This document shows, piece by piece, positions 8,527 to 18,084 of a DNA stretch of 64,000 nt. The position numbers were made by a program, and so were the translations under genes. The DNA comes from Mesorhizobium sp. LHD-90 (GTDB lineage: Bacteria > Pseudomonadota > Alphaproteobacteria > Rhizobiales > Rhizobiaceae). The stretch is taken from the NCBI RefSeq assembly GCF_030929505.1, contig NZ_JAVFVV010000020.1, positions 62,001 to 126,000 on the forward strand, in the 5' to 3' direction. Each line of letters starts with the position of its first letter. Position 1 is the first letter of the stretch. The notes under the pieces were generated by a model that was given only the letters and a program-made list of their open reading frames with translations, searched no databases and was not told the origin of the DNA.

Positions 8527-11500
8527 ATGGCAAATTTCTACGGAACGAGCTCGGCAGACACTTTTATTGGACCGAACGAGGTAAACAGATATTATTTCGA
8601 TACACTTGAGCTTTCGTCTCTTGATGAGATCAAAGGCGGAACCGCAGCCGACGAAATCCATTTCTCCTCAACACAGTTGATCGGTTCAATCGATTTTGCC
8701 AACGTGAGCAGCGTCGAATTTCTCTATTTCGACGACTCTTTCAACAGCGTGATAATTCCGGATAGCTTGGTGACGTCGACGCCGGGAACGGCACTATACC
8801 GCCTGATCGTCCGCCTCGGCGGCGGCAACGACAGCATCGGCGCATGGGACGTGACCTCGCCCCTGCCGATCCTGATCGAGGGCGAGGACGGCAATGACAC
8901 CATCACCGGCGGCGGCAGCGGCAGCAAATACACCGGCGGTGATGGGGACGACACGTTCTACCTCGGGTCCGGCATCGAGGAAGCGCTCGGCGGAGACGAC
9001 GACGACAAGTTTTCCGGCACGGTCACCGAGATCGACGGCGACACGATCGACGGCGGGGCGGACTACGACACGCTGGTGATGACTTCGGCCGGGACGTTCA
9101 CGGTTTCGATGGCCGGCATCGAATCGATGCTGCTGGTGAGCGCCGCCAACGACGTGACCATCGAAAGCCGAAAATATGACGGCGGCAGCGAGGTCACGTC
9201 CCAGGTTGAAGGCGGAGCCTTCGCCGACAATATCGATGTCGATTCCATTGACACTCCCTTCTACGCCGACACCTGGGAGAATTTTCTCATCGAGGCCAAT
9301 GGCGGCAACGACATCATCAGCGGCGGCGATGGCGACGACACGCTCGACGGCGGCGCCGACGTGGACAGCCTTGCCGGCGGCGACGGCGACGATACGCTGA
9401 TCGGCGGCAGCCAGGCGGACATTTTGTCGGGCGGCGACGGCGACGACCTCTATGTCGGCGTCGAAAGCGGCGACCTCGTCAACGAGATCCTCAGCGACGG
9501 CATCGACATGGTGCGGACGGCGCTCGCAGTCTTCACCATGCCGGTCAACATCGAGATCCTCGACTACACTGGGACAGCCGCCATGACGGCGACCGGCAAT
9601 TCGAGCGCCAACACCATCGACGGCAGCGGCAACGGCGACGTCATGTATGGCCGCGACGGCAAGGACATCCTGATTGGCTTCGGCGGCAACGACGTCCTTC
9701 GCGGCGAGAATCACGACGACACGCTGGACGGCGGCGCGGGCATCGACACGCTGCACGGCGGAGACGGCAAGGACACGCTCCAGGGTGGCACCGAGAATGA
9801 CACGCTGAACGGCGGCGAGAAGGACGACACGCTCTATGGCGGCCTTCACAACGACGTGCTCAACGGAGGGAACGGCAACGATTTTCTCCAAGGAGACGGC
9901 GGCGTCGACACGCTGAACGGCGGCAGCGGCATCGATACCGCCAGCTACCAGATACCGATTTCCCGGATTGACGTGGATCTTGAGCGCAAGGTCAACCAGA
10001 CCCAGGGCGTCTATATCAACCAGCTTTCCAGCATCGAGAACGTCATCGGCACCTGGAATGGCGACATCATCCGCGGCGATGCCAAAGCCAACGTGCTGAG
10101 CGGAGACGACGGGAACGATACGCTCGACGGGCGTGGCGGCGGCGACACGCTCAACGGCGGCGACAACGACGATATTCTGCTGCCGGGGTCCGGCGACGAC
10201 ACAGTCAACGGCGGCGCCAATACCGACACGGTCGATTACGCCTTCTCCGTCGCGACCATAGCTGCAATTCACATCGCTGGCCTGGGTGTAACGTTGGCCT
10301 CGGGCGTCGACATCGGTTCCGACGATCTCAGCAGCGTCGAAATCATCATCGGCGGCAGCGGCAATGATGCGCTTTCCTACTGGGCGGAGGCGCACGGCAA
10401 CGCCGGCGACGACACCTTCAAGGCGGACAACGGCGTCAATGCCCTCTATGGCGACGAAGGCACCGACACCGTGTTCTATTTCGACACGCTCGGCACGACG
10501 GACCTGCTGGTCGATCTCGAGGATGCATCGCTCAACCGCCAGGCTGCCGCCGGTGACACGTTGGAGTCGATCGAAAACGTGATCTATCAGGGTACGAAGC
10601 GCGCCGACCTCCTCGGCGACGAGAACAACAATCGCCTGGAGGTTTCGGGTTCGGTAAGTCAGGTATTCGGGCGCGGCGGCGACGATACGCTGGTGGGGGC
10701 CGGTTACGCCGACATTCTCGACGGAGGCGAAGGCTCCGATACAGCGGACTATAGCGCGGCGGGCGCAGCCATCGTCATCACACAGGTGGGAACGGTGCTG
10801 CAGGGCGACGGCGGTGCCGTCGGCGACGGCATGGTCAACATCGAGATGGTAAAGGGCTCGGCTTTCGCCGACGTGATGACCGTCGCCGATACGGGTTTCA
10901 TGCTGTACGGCCTCGGTGGAGCGGATACGCTGACCGGCGGCACCGGCGCCGACACGCTGGACGGCGGCAGCGCTGCGGACACCCTGGCAGGCGGCGCGGG
11001 TGACGACCTCTTTTTTATCAACGACGCCAACGACGTCGTGATCGAGGCAGCCGGCCAGGGCGTGCTCGACAAGGTAGCGACAAACACAAGCTATGCGCTT
11101 GCGTCCGGCGTCGAGGTCGAACATTTCAACACGACCAGTATCAACGGCACCACGGCGATCAACCTGACGGGCAACGAATTCAGCCAGGCGATCATCGGCG
11201 ATGCCGGCGCGAACGTGATCAAAGCCGGGGGCGGCAACGACACGCTGACCAGCCGCGCGGGCAACGACGTCATCGTGTTCGACGCGGCGCCCAACGATGC
11301 GACCAATGTAGACATCATTGCCGACTACGACGTGTCGGCCGACAGCATCCATATCGACGATGCGGTCTTCACCGCGCTGGCGGCCACAGGCGCGCTCGCC
11401 GCCTCGGCATTCAAGGATATCGTGGTCGCCCTGAAGGATGCCGACGACCGGATCATCTACAATTCGGGCACGGGCAATCTCTATTACGACGCGGACGGCT

Positions 11501-11583
11501 CGGGCGGCGCCTTCGGCAATGTCAAATTCGCCACCCTGGCCGGCGCCCCTGCCCTCACCGCCGCGGAATTTCTGGTGATCTGA
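8527..11583 (+). CDS. RTX (hemolysin-type calcium-binding) secreted protein 1
   Basis: The 1018-residue product has no Sec signal but many GGxGxDxLxG nonapeptides, which form Ca2+-binding beta-rolls. The main blocks lie at residues about 125-150, 265-310, 365-475, 530-560 and 795-830. Between blocks are spacer modules of the type D-x-V-x-E ... D-x-V ... L. The last 90 residues (from about IIADYDVSADSIHIDDA to LTAAEFLVI) resemble the M10-type C-terminal type I secretion region seen on other RTX proteins. I see no enzymatic domain, so this may be a structural, adhesin-like or biofilm protein. The start is supported by AGGAG seven bases upstream. No type I secretion ABC/MFP genes are in the window. 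Confidence 0.9.
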   Translation: MANFYGTSSADTFIGPNEVNRYYFDTLELSSLDEIKGGTAADEIHFSSTQLIGSIDFANVSSVEFLYFDDSFNSVIIPDSLVTSTPGTALYRLIVRLGGGNDSIGAWDVTSPLPILIEGEDGNDTITGGGSGSKYTGGDGDDTFYLGSGIEEALGGDDDDKFSGTVTEIDGDTIDGGADYDTLVMTSAGTFTVSMAGIESMLLVSAANDVTIESRKYDGGSEVTSQVEGGAFADNIDVDSIDTPFYADTWENFLIEANGGNDIISGGDGDDTLDGGADVDSLAGGDGDDTLIGGSQADILSGGDGDDLYVGVESGDLVNEILSDGIDMVRTALAVFTMPVNIEILDYTGTAAMTATGNSSANTIDGSGNGDVMYGRDGKDILIGFGGNDVLRGENHDDTLDGGAGIDTLHGGDGKDTLQGGTENDTLNGGEKDDTLYGGLHNDVLNGGNGNDFLQGDGGVDTLNGGSGIDTASYQIPISRIDVDLERKVNQTQGVYINQLSSIENVIGTWNGDIIRGDAKANVLSGDDGNDTLDGRGGGDTLNGGDNDDILLPGSGDDTVNGGANTDTVDYAFSVATIAAIHIAGLGVTLASGVDIGSDDLSSVEIIIGGSGNDALSYWAEAHGNAGDDTFKADNGVNALYGDEGTDTVFYFDTLGTTDLLVDLEDASLNRQAAAGDTLESIENVIYQGTKRADLLGDENNNRLEVSGSVSQVFGRGGDDTLVGAGYADILDGGEGSDTADYSAAGAAIVITQVGTVLQGDGGAVGDGMVNIEMVKGSAFADVMTVADTGFMLYGLGGADTLTGGTGADTLDGGSAADTLAGGAGDDLFFINDANDVVIEAAGQGVLDKVATNTSYALASGVEVEHFNTTSINGTTAINLTGNEFSQAIIGDAGANVIKAGGGNDTLTSRAGNDVIVFDAAPNDATNVDIIADYDVSADSIHIDDAVFTALAATGALAASAFKDIVVALKDADDRIIYNSGTGNLYYDADGSGGAFGNVKFATLAGAPALTAAEFLVI

Positions 11584-11586
11584 CGT

Positions 11587-11781
11587 TCATCCTCTAGCAT
11601 CCAAGCGACGGCCTGCCGGAAGGCAGGCCGTTCCGCCGCCGCCGATCCGCTCGGTTGGGGTGGCGTCCCTGCCCGGAACAGCCGCGACAATCTTCGGAAA
11701 GGCCTGCCGCATCGGACGCTGTCGGACCTGGAACGTCGCGAGACGCAATACGTCGCTGAAAATCTCCAGATAGGCGTTCAT
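11587..11781 (-). CDS. Possible small protein divergent from the LysR regulator
   Basis: The 64-codon frame starts MNAYLEIFSDVLRLATFQVRQRP and has an excellent AAGGAGA ribosome-binding site with normal spacing. The first 38 residues look protein-like, while the last part (GGGGTACLPAGRRLDARG) is encoded by the hairpin at 11609-11630 and looks unselected. It is divergent from the LysR gene with 93 bases between the starts, a classic arrangement for a LysR target. Function unknown; it could also be a translated leader or chance frame. Confidence 0.4.
   Translation of the reverse strand: MNAYLEIFSDVLRLATFQVRQRPMRQAFPKIVAAVPGRDATPTERIGGGGTACLPAGRRLDARG
11609..11630. terminator. Perfect 9-bp hairpin after RTX protein 1
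   Basis: CGGCCTGCC (11609-11617) pairs perfectly with GGCAGGCCG (11622-11630) around a GGAA tetraloop, 26 bases after the RTX stop. It probably terminates the RTX transcript; a T-run is short or absent. It lies within the 3' part of a possible small minus-strand gene. Confidence 0.65.
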
Positions 11782-11874
11782 GTCGGAATCTCCTTCCGCC
11801 CGCATTAGACCGCCGCTGGCCTTCGCCCTCAAACGAGTATATTTTCGCGCTCGAATGACTTGAGGTTATGCAAG

Positions 11875-12774
11875 ATGAAGCGCGGACGCCTACCGCTTAC
11901 CGCCCTGCGCAGCTTCGAGGCGGCTGGCCGGCATCTCAGCTTCAGCCGCGCCGCCGAGGAGCTTTTCGTCTCCCAGGCGGCCGTCAGCCGCCAGGTGCGC
12001 GATCTGGAAGAGCTTCTGGCCAGACCGCTGTTCGAGCGCCTGCACCGCAAGGTGGCATTGACCGAGGCAGGAAAACACCTGCTGGTCGAACTCACCACCA
12101 GTTTCGACGCCATCGATCGCCGGCTCGACGAGATCATCGGCCGGCCGGTCCAGCATGTCGTGACGGTCAGCGTGGAGCCCTCCTTCGCGGCGGCCTGGCT
12201 CGCGCCAAGGCTGCACCTCTTCAATGCGGCGCGCGCCGACATCGATGTCGCGATCGACGCCGCCCCGCGCCTGATCGACTTTCGCGGCCATGCTGCCGAC
12301 TTCGCCATCCGCCACAGCCTCATCGCCACGTCCTGGCCGCGGACTCAATCGCGGCACCTGGCCGATTGCGGCAGCCTGCCGGTGATGGCGCCGGAACTGC
12401 TCGCCTCCGGGCCACCGATCCGCACGCCGGCGGATCTGTGCCAATACGCGCTGTTGCACGAGGACAATCGCGACGGCTGGTCCGACTGGTTCCGCCAGAT
12501 GGGCGTGTCCGGCGGCGAGCCGCTGCGCGGGCCGATCTTTCCGGACTGCGCGCTCGCCATGCAGAGCGCCGCGCGTGGTCATGGCGTCGCGCTTGGATCC
12601 AGGCTCTTGAGCGCGCCGGATCTCGAAACGGGAAGGCTGGTCGCACCGTTTGCGCACGAACTGCCCTACGGGGCCTACTGGATCGTCGCGCCTGATCTCG
12701 ACAGGCTCGCACCATCCGCCGCGGCGCTCGCTGACTGGCTCGTCAACGCGGTCCGCTCCGACGTGCGTCCCTGA
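11875..12774 (+). CDS. LysR-family transcriptional regulator, GcvA-like
   Basis: The 299-residue product begins MKRGRLPLTALRSFEAAGRH. The helix-turn-helix (FSRAAEELFVSQAAVSRQVRDLE, residues about 24-46, quoted in parts: SRAAEELFVSQAAVSRQV) is typical of the GcvA subgroup. The C-terminal effector domain follows from about residue 90. The start at 11875 is favoured over an in-frame TTG 15 bases upstream by the GAGG nearby and the family N-terminus. It lies between two RTX genes on the same strand. Control of either RTX gene or of the divergent small frame is plausible but unproven; the effector cannot be predicted. Confidence 0.88.
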   Translation: MKRGRLPLTALRSFEAAGRHLSFSRAAEELFVSQAAVSRQVRDLEELLARPLFERLHRKVALTEAGKHLLVELTTSFDAIDRRLDEIIGRPVQHVVTVSVEPSFAAAWLAPRLHLFNAARADIDVAIDAAPRLIDFRGHAADFAIRHSLIATSWPRTQSRHLADCGSLPVMAPELLASGPPIRTPADLCQYALLHEDNRDGWSDWFRQMGVSGGEPLRGPIFPDCALAMQSAARGHGVALGSRLLSAPDLETGRLVAPFAHELPYGAYWIVAPDLDRLAPSAAALADWLVNAVRSDVRP

Positions 12775-12990
12775 TTGGCCACGGAGAGCCGGAAACAAAG
12801 CATCTCCACTGGCAATTCAATTGTAACACTTCTGCCGAAGCCAACCTGAAACATCGGAAACCGGGCGCCGTCTTCGGCATCTGCACCCCGATACGCGCCT
12901 TCCATAATACAGCCTCCATCGAACGCGGGCCGCTTCCGGCTCGGCGAAACAAGGAGGGGCGGCCAAAGTCGCCTCGCGATGGAGACAGAA

Positions 12991-15492
12991 ATGGCAATCG
13001 ACAAAATCATCATCGGCACCGACAGCGACCAGGGCGGCGAGTGGGTGAACTACCCCATTGTCGGGCCGATCTTCGAGGGCGAACTCGTTGGCAGCGATGC
13101 CTACAATGAGATGATCCTCGGCAAGGGCGGCAACGACACGATCTGGGGCTGGGGCGGACACGACGAACTCTACGGCGACGACGGCAATGACTATGTCGTA
13201 GGCAATGACGGCAACGACAAGATTTGGGGAGGAAACGGCCACGACTACCTGGCCGGAGACGACGATCTCGGAGATGGGGCAATCGGCAACGACATACTGC
13301 GTGGCGGCTCCGGCAACGACACACTCATCGGCGACGGCGGCGACGACTATCTGTTCGGCGAGGCGGACCACGATATCCTGCGAGGCGACGAGGGTCAGGA
13401 CGAGCTCGATGGCGGCGCCGGCAACGACGCGCTGCACGGCGGCGACGGCCACGACACTCTCTACGGGCGTGACGGTGACGACACCCTCTTCGGCGATGCC
13501 GGCAATGACAAGATGTGGGGCGGCGCGGGCGCCAACAAGTTCGACGGCGGCGCCGGCGACGATATCTACTATCTTCAGAGCGCGGCCGACCTGATCACCG
13601 GCGACGCCAGCGGCTATGACGTCGTCTATGCGAACTACAGCGTGGACCTGTCCACTGGCGGATCCGGCATCGAGAAGGTGGTGGTCCAGTCGACAGCCGG
13701 CGTCACGGTTACCGGAAATTCTCTTGACAACGTGCTGATCGGTGGCGCGGGCAAGGACACGCTGATCGGCGGCGCGGGCAAGGACAACCTCGACGGCGGC
13801 GCCGGCGCCGACGTCATGAAGGGCGGAACTGGGTCCGATACCTACACGGTCGACAATGCAGGCGACGTCGTCGACGAAACCGGCGGCGATGCCACACCCG
13901 ACCTCATCATGCTGCTCGGCAATACCGCGCTCAACCTGAGCAACGCCGCCCAGGTCAAGGGCAACGTCGAGAACGTCTTCTATTCGGGTTCCGGCGGCTT
14001 CGGCGTGACGATCACCGGCAACAACCTCGCCAACATCATCGACGCCACCAAGTCCTGGTCTTCCACTCTGAGCGGCGGCGATGGCAACGACACGCTCTAC
14101 GGCGGCATCGGCGAGGACATGCTGATCGGCGGCAATGGCGACGACAAGATGGCAGGCGGCACGGGCAGCGACACCTACGAGGTGAACTCCTCCAAGGACA
14201 GCGTGACCGAACTTCAGAACGGTGGCTCTGCGGACACGATCCGCACCTGGACGAACTGGACGCTCGGCGACCACATCGAGAACGGGGAGATCATCGACCA
14301 CTCTTACGGCAAGACGCTGACCGGCAACGCGCTCGCCAACAAGCTCACCGGCAACAATGGCAACGACCAGCTCTACGGCAAGGACGGCAACGACTCGCTG
14401 AACGGCGGCAACGGAAACGACTTGCTCGACGGCGGCAAGGGCGACGACGTCATGGAAGGCTACACCGGAGACGACATCTACTATGTCGACTCCCTGTCCG
14501 ACCAGGTCGTCGAACTGGACGGCGCGGGCATCGACGAGGTCCGCACGAACCTCTCGTCCTACACGCTTGGCGAAAATGTCGAGAACCTGGAATACATTTA
14601 CGCCAGCGACTTCATCGGCGTGGGCAACGCGCTCGACAACATCCTGAAGGGCGATGACGGCATCGACCGTCTGTTCGGGATGGACGGCAAGGACACGCTG
14701 TACGGGTCCAACGGCAACGACAAGCTGTATGGCGCGAACGGCAACGATACGCTGAACGGCGGCGCCGGCGGCGACCTGATGAATGGCGGCGAAGGGATCG
14801 ACAAGGTTTCCTACGCAGGCGCCACCGGCAGCGTCTCCGTGAACCTCGTGACCCAGTCGGTCAGCGGCTCGGGCGCGCTCAACGATACGATCATCTCCAT
14901 CGAGAGCGTCATCGGCTCGGATTATGACGATATCGTCTATGGCGGCGACTGGTCGGAAAGCTTCTCTGGCGGCAAGGGCAACGACCTGCTTGTCGGCAGC
15001 CTTGGCTCCGACAACTACAGCGGCGGCGCGGGACGAGACGCCGTGTCCTATGCAAGCTCGAACGCTGCCGTGCAGATCGATCTTTTCGCCGGCACCGCCG
15101 CAGGCGGCTTCGCACAGGGAGACAAGTTCTCCTCGGTCGAAAGCGTCTCGGGTTCCGCCTTCGGCGACAAGCTTTATGGCAACGGCGCCGACAACCTGCT
15201 TGGCGGCGGCATGGGAGCGGACAGGCTTTTCGGGCGTGGCGGCAACGACACGCTGACGGGAGGCGGCGACGCGGACGTCTTCGTGTTCAAGGGCGAGACT
15301 GGCCAGGACAAGATCCAGGACTTTGCCGACGGCGTGGATCGGCTTCAGTTCTACGACGTCGCATTCGAAGATCTGAGCTTTGCCGAAACCCAGCTCGGCA
15401 CCACGATCAGCATCGCCGGCACGGATGACAGCGTGTTCCTGCTCAACGTGCATGCCTCGCAGTTGACGCAGGCGGACTTCATCTTCGCCTGA
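12991..15492 (+). CDS. RTX (hemolysin-type calcium-binding) secreted protein 2
   Basis: The product is about 833 residues from the ATG at 12991, which has GGAG six to nine bases upstream (an in-frame ATG at 12979 is less likely). RTX nonapeptides such as GGKGNDTIWGWGG begin almost immediately and fill residues about 45-190, 250-280, 355-390, 455-485 and 555-600. Three copies of a spacer module of about 90 residues, each starting with the pattern G-T-G-x-D-x-Y-x-V-x-x-x-x-D, alternate with the RTX blocks. The C-terminal 75 residues (DVFVFKGETGQDKIQDF onward) match the common RTX terminal region, different from that of RTX protein 1. No catalytic domain is visible. Confidence 0.9.
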   Translation: MAIDKIIIGTDSDQGGEWVNYPIVGPIFEGELVGSDAYNEMILGKGGNDTIWGWGGHDELYGDDGNDYVVGNDGNDKIWGGNGHDYLAGDDDLGDGAIGNDILRGGSGNDTLIGDGGDDYLFGEADHDILRGDEGQDELDGGAGNDALHGGDGHDTLYGRDGDDTLFGDAGNDKMWGGAGANKFDGGAGDDIYYLQSAADLITGDASGYDVVYANYSVDLSTGGSGIEKVVVQSTAGVTVTGNSLDNVLIGGAGKDTLIGGAGKDNLDGGAGADVMKGGTGSDTYTVDNAGDVVDETGGDATPDLIMLLGNTALNLSNAAQVKGNVENVFYSGSGGFGVTITGNNLANIIDATKSWSSTLSGGDGNDTLYGGIGEDMLIGGNGDDKMAGGTGSDTYEVNSSKDSVTELQNGGSADTIRTWTNWTLGDHIENGEIIDHSYGKTLTGNALANKLTGNNGNDQLYGKDGNDSLNGGNGNDLLDGGKGDDVMEGYTGDDIYYVDSLSDQVVELDGAGIDEVRTNLSSYTLGENVENLEYIYASDFIGVGNALDNILKGDDGIDRLFGMDGKDTLYGSNGNDKLYGANGNDTLNGGAGGDLMNGGEGIDKVSYAGATGSVSVNLVTQSVSGSGALNDTIISIESVIGSDYDDIVYGGDWSESFSGGKGNDLLVGSLGSDNYSGGAGRDAVSYASSNAAVQIDLFAGTAAGGFAQGDKFSSVESVSGSAFGDKLYGNGADNLLGGGMGADRLFGRGGNDTLTGGGDADVFVFKGETGQDKIQDFADGVDRLQFYDVAFEDLSFAETQLGTTISIAGTDDSVFLLNVHASQLTQADFIFA

Positions 15493-15513
15493 CGAAGCAC
15501 GCACGAACAGATC

Positions 15514-15548
15514 GGACCGGCTCGAAAGGGCCGGTCCTTTGCATTTTT
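15514..15548 (+). terminator. Intrinsic terminator after RTX protein 2
   Basis: GGACCGGC (15514-15521) pairs with GCCGGTCC (15530-15537), followed by TTTGCATTTTT. It lies 22 bases after the RTX stop, which separates the RTX transcript from the downstream two-component genes. Confidence 0.85.
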
Positions 15549-15731
15549 GATCAACTCAAAAACAACCAGCCGCCAAGTGAAGCGTGAACAGTCATAGGCC
15601 TTCACCTTTCCGCAAGGCCAGACGTCCGCTTCCGACATCTGCGAAATCGGCCTTGCGGATTGGTCGACCCGGACATTCTGTTGTCGGATCATCCGGGACC
15701 GGCTATGTGACAATTGGGATTGGGGGGCCTG

Positions 15732-16469
15732 ATGGAGTCGAGGGCGCGCATCATCGCGGTGGACGACGAGCCCGAGATCGGCGCAATCGTCGCCGAATAT
15801 CTTGGCAAGTCGGGTTACGCCGTCCGCACTGTCCTGAGCGGCGCCGCGCTTGATGCGGAACTTGCACGGGAGCCCGCCGACCTTGTTCTGCTCGATGTCA
15901 ACATGCCGGGCGAAGACGGGTTCTCGGTTGCCCGCCGGCTTCGTGCGGGTGCGCCCGTGCGCATCATCATGGTCACGGCGGCAAACGAGGTGATCGACAG
16001 GGTGGTCGGGCTCGAAATAGGCGCGGACGACTATGTCGCCAAACCCTTCAACCTGCGCGAACTGCAAGCCCGCGTCAGCGCGATCCTGCGCAGGCCGCTG
16101 CGAGCCTCTCCGTCGCCCGCCGTGGCCGCGGCCGAACCGCCGGCGCCCAAGGTCGAAGGCACGCGGTTCGGCAACATGGTGCTGGATAATGAGGGCCGGG
16201 CCCTGATCGCTGCGGACGGCCGTCGCGAACGGCTGAGCGAGGCCGATTTCGCCCTTCTGTCGGCCTTTGCGCGCTATCCCAACCGGGTGCTCTCACGCGA
16301 GAAGCTTGTTGCCGCCATTGGAGCGGAAGCCGACGGCGGCAGCCGGGCTGTCGATATCCGCATCACACGTCTGCGGCGACGGGTGGAACGCAATCCCGCC
16401 CAGCCGCAGGTGATCAAGACGGTGCGCGGCGCAGGCTACATCTACACCGGCTTTGGGGACGAAGCGTGA
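15732..16469 (+). CDS. OmpR-family response regulator
   Basis: The 245-residue product begins MESRARIIAVDDEPEIG. The receiver domain (residues 5-120) has the acidic pair D11/D12, the phosphoacceptor Asp at about 55 in LLDVNMPGEDG, and the conserved Lys in VAKPFN. The C-terminal winged helix (about 150-245) ends with the typical VKTVRGAGYIYT-like segment (here IKTVRGAGYIYTGF). The ATG at 15732 has a G-rich ribosome-binding site; upstream non-ATG starts are possible. Its stop overlaps the kinase start by four bases (GTGA), so the two are translationally coupled. Confidence 0.93.
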   Translation: MESRARIIAVDDEPEIGAIVAEYLGKSGYAVRTVLSGAALDAELAREPADLVLLDVNMPGEDGFSVARRLRAGAPVRIIMVTAANEVIDRVVGLEIGADDYVAKPFNLRELQARVSAILRRPLRASPSPAVAAAEPPAPKVEGTRFGNMVLDNEGRALIAADGRRERLSEADFALLSAFARYPNRVLSREKLVAAIGAEADGGSRAVDIRITRLRRRVERNPAQPQVIKTVRGAGYIYTGFGDEA

Positions 16470-18076
16470 GCGAATCCCATCCCTGGGAACTGCCGGAGCT
16501 TGCAAGCCTTACAAAGCGCTTGCGCGACCTTCAGGAGACCGAGGCGGTAAGCGCCGCCGTCATCGCCTCGGCGCTCGACTGCATCGTGGTGGCGGACGAG
16601 GACGGTTGCGTGGTCGAGTTCAATCCGGCTGCACAACGTACGTTCGGCTATTCCCGCGAGGAGGCGCTCGGCCGGCAACTGGCCGAACTGATCGTGCCGC
16701 CAAAATTTCAGCGGCTTCATTCGGAGGGCATGGCTCGCTACATGCGCACCGGCGAGGCGCGGGTGCTTGGGCGGCGCGTGGAGCTGGAAGCCATGCGGCG
16801 CGACGGCAGCACGGTGCCGGTGGAACTCACCATCACCGAGGTGCGGCTGCCGGAGCGGCGTCTTTTCACCGCCCATCTGCGGGATCTGTCGGCGCAAAAG
16901 GCCGCTCAGGCGGAGATCGAGCGGCAGCGGGAAAGCCTTTTCCAGACTGAGAAGATGGCGGCGCTCGGCTCCCTCCTTGCGGGTGTCGCGCATGAACTCA
17001 ACAATCCGCTTGCCGTCGTTCTCGGTCAGGCCGCGATGCTGCTCGACGGCCTGGCCGGGGGTGAGCCAGAGGGTGCGGAAGAGATCGGACGGCGCGCCAG
17101 GATCATCGAACAAGCCGCGGAACGCTGCGCGCGCATTGTGCGCAGCTTTCTCGCCATAGCCCGCCAACGCAAGACGGAGCGCCGCGACATCCACCTGGGC
17201 GACGTTGTCGCCCAGGTGCTGGAGTTGCTTGCCTATAGCCTTCGAACGACGGGGATCGAGGTGCAGACGGACATCCCCGCCGATCTGCCGCCGATCGAAG
17301 CTGATCCCGACCAACTGCATCAGGTGCTGCTCAACCTGGTGGTCAACGCGCAACAGGCGCTGGAAGCGAGGGATGGCCCGCGCAGGATCCGAATCGAGGC
17401 GGGAAGGAGCGCCGGCGTCGATCAAGTGTGGATTACTGTGGCCGACAACGGCCCGGGCGTGCCGGACCATATCCGCGGACGGATCTTCGATCCGTTCTTT
17501 ACCACCAAGACGGTCGGTGAAGGCACGGGCATCGGGCTGGCCGTATCGCTCGGGCTCGCCGAGGCGCACGGCGGAACGTTGCGGCTGCTGGAAAGGAGCC
17601 CGCTCGGCGGCGCGGCCTTCGAATTGCGGCTGCCGCGCGGCGGTGGCGCGGCAGCCGCGCAAGTTGACAAGGATTCGGCGGCGGTCCCAGCGCTGAAGCC
17701 TCCCCCCAACAGGCGGGCGTTGATCGTGGACGACGAGCCGGAAATCGCTTCAACCCTCGCCGAGATTCTGGCCCGCCGAGGTTATCGCTGCACGCTGGCG
17801 GGCAATGGCCGTGAGGCGTGCGACAGGCTTGGCGAAGACCCCTGCGACCTGATCCTTTGCGACATCCGCATGCCGGACATGGACGGGCCCGCATTTTACC
17901 GCTGGCTGGCGGAGAACCGACCGGAACTGACCGAGCGCATCGTCTTCGTCACAGGCGACACGCTTGGGCCTGCCGCTGGACGGTTCTTGGCGCGTGTCGG
18001 CGCACCGGTGGTCGAAAAACCATTCACTCCTGCCGAAATCTGGAAGGTGGCCACCTCGCTGGAGGGGCAGACCTGA
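16466..18076 (+). CDS. Soluble PAS-domain hybrid sensor histidine kinase
   Basis: The 536-residue product has, in order: a PAS domain (about 30-145, with [18 protein letters not shown]), a short coiled linker, HisKA with [11 protein letters not shown] (phospho-His about 176), HATPase_c with N box VNAQQAL, DNGPGVP and TGIGLAVS, and a C-terminal receiver from residue about 417 with acceptor Asp about 466 in [11 protein letters not shown]. No membrane segment is seen, so it senses a cytoplasmic signal through PAS. The attached receiver makes it a hybrid kinase, possibly with a feedback or phosphate-sink role, working with the coupled OmpR-type regulator. The start is GTG, overlapping the upstream gene. 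Confidence 0.93.
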   Translation: MSESHPWELPELASLTKRLRDLQETEAVSAAVIASALDCIVVADEDGCVVEFNPAAQRTFGYSREEALGRQLAELIVPPKFQRLHSEGMARYMRTGEARVLGRRVELEAMRRDGSTVPVELTITEVRLPERRLFTAHLRDLSAQKAAQAEIERQRESLFQTEKMAALGSLLAGVAHELNNPLAVVLGQAAMLLDGLAGGEPEGAEEIGRRARIIEQAAERCARIVRSFLAIARQRKTERRDIHLGDVVAQVLELLAYSLRTTGIEVQTDIPADLPPIEADPDQLHQVLLNLVVNAQQALEARDGPRRIRIEAGRSAGVDQVWITVADNGPGVPDHIRGRIFDPFFTTKTVGEGTGIGLAVSLGLAEAHGGTLRLLERSPLGGAAFELRLPRGGGAAAAQVDKDSAAVPALKPPPNRRALIVDDEPEIASTLAEILARRGYRCTLAGNGREACDRLGEDPCDLILCDIRMPDMDGPAFYRWLAENRPELTERIVFVTGDTLGPAAGRFLARVGAPVVEKPFTPAEIWKVATSLEGQT

Positions 18077-18084
18077 GCGACAGC

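Noticed and set aside
8794-11352. Very long minus-strand open frame opposite RTX protein 1
   Set aside because: It is the antisense of Gly/Asp-rich RTX repeats, which rarely create stops; its Val/Ala/Gly-rich text is a typical shadow. The same holds for 12817-15504.
15351-16067. Minus-strand frame over the end of RTX 2 and the start of the response regulator
   Set aside because: Runs through a terminator and into the receiver domain of a clear gene; no protein-like features.
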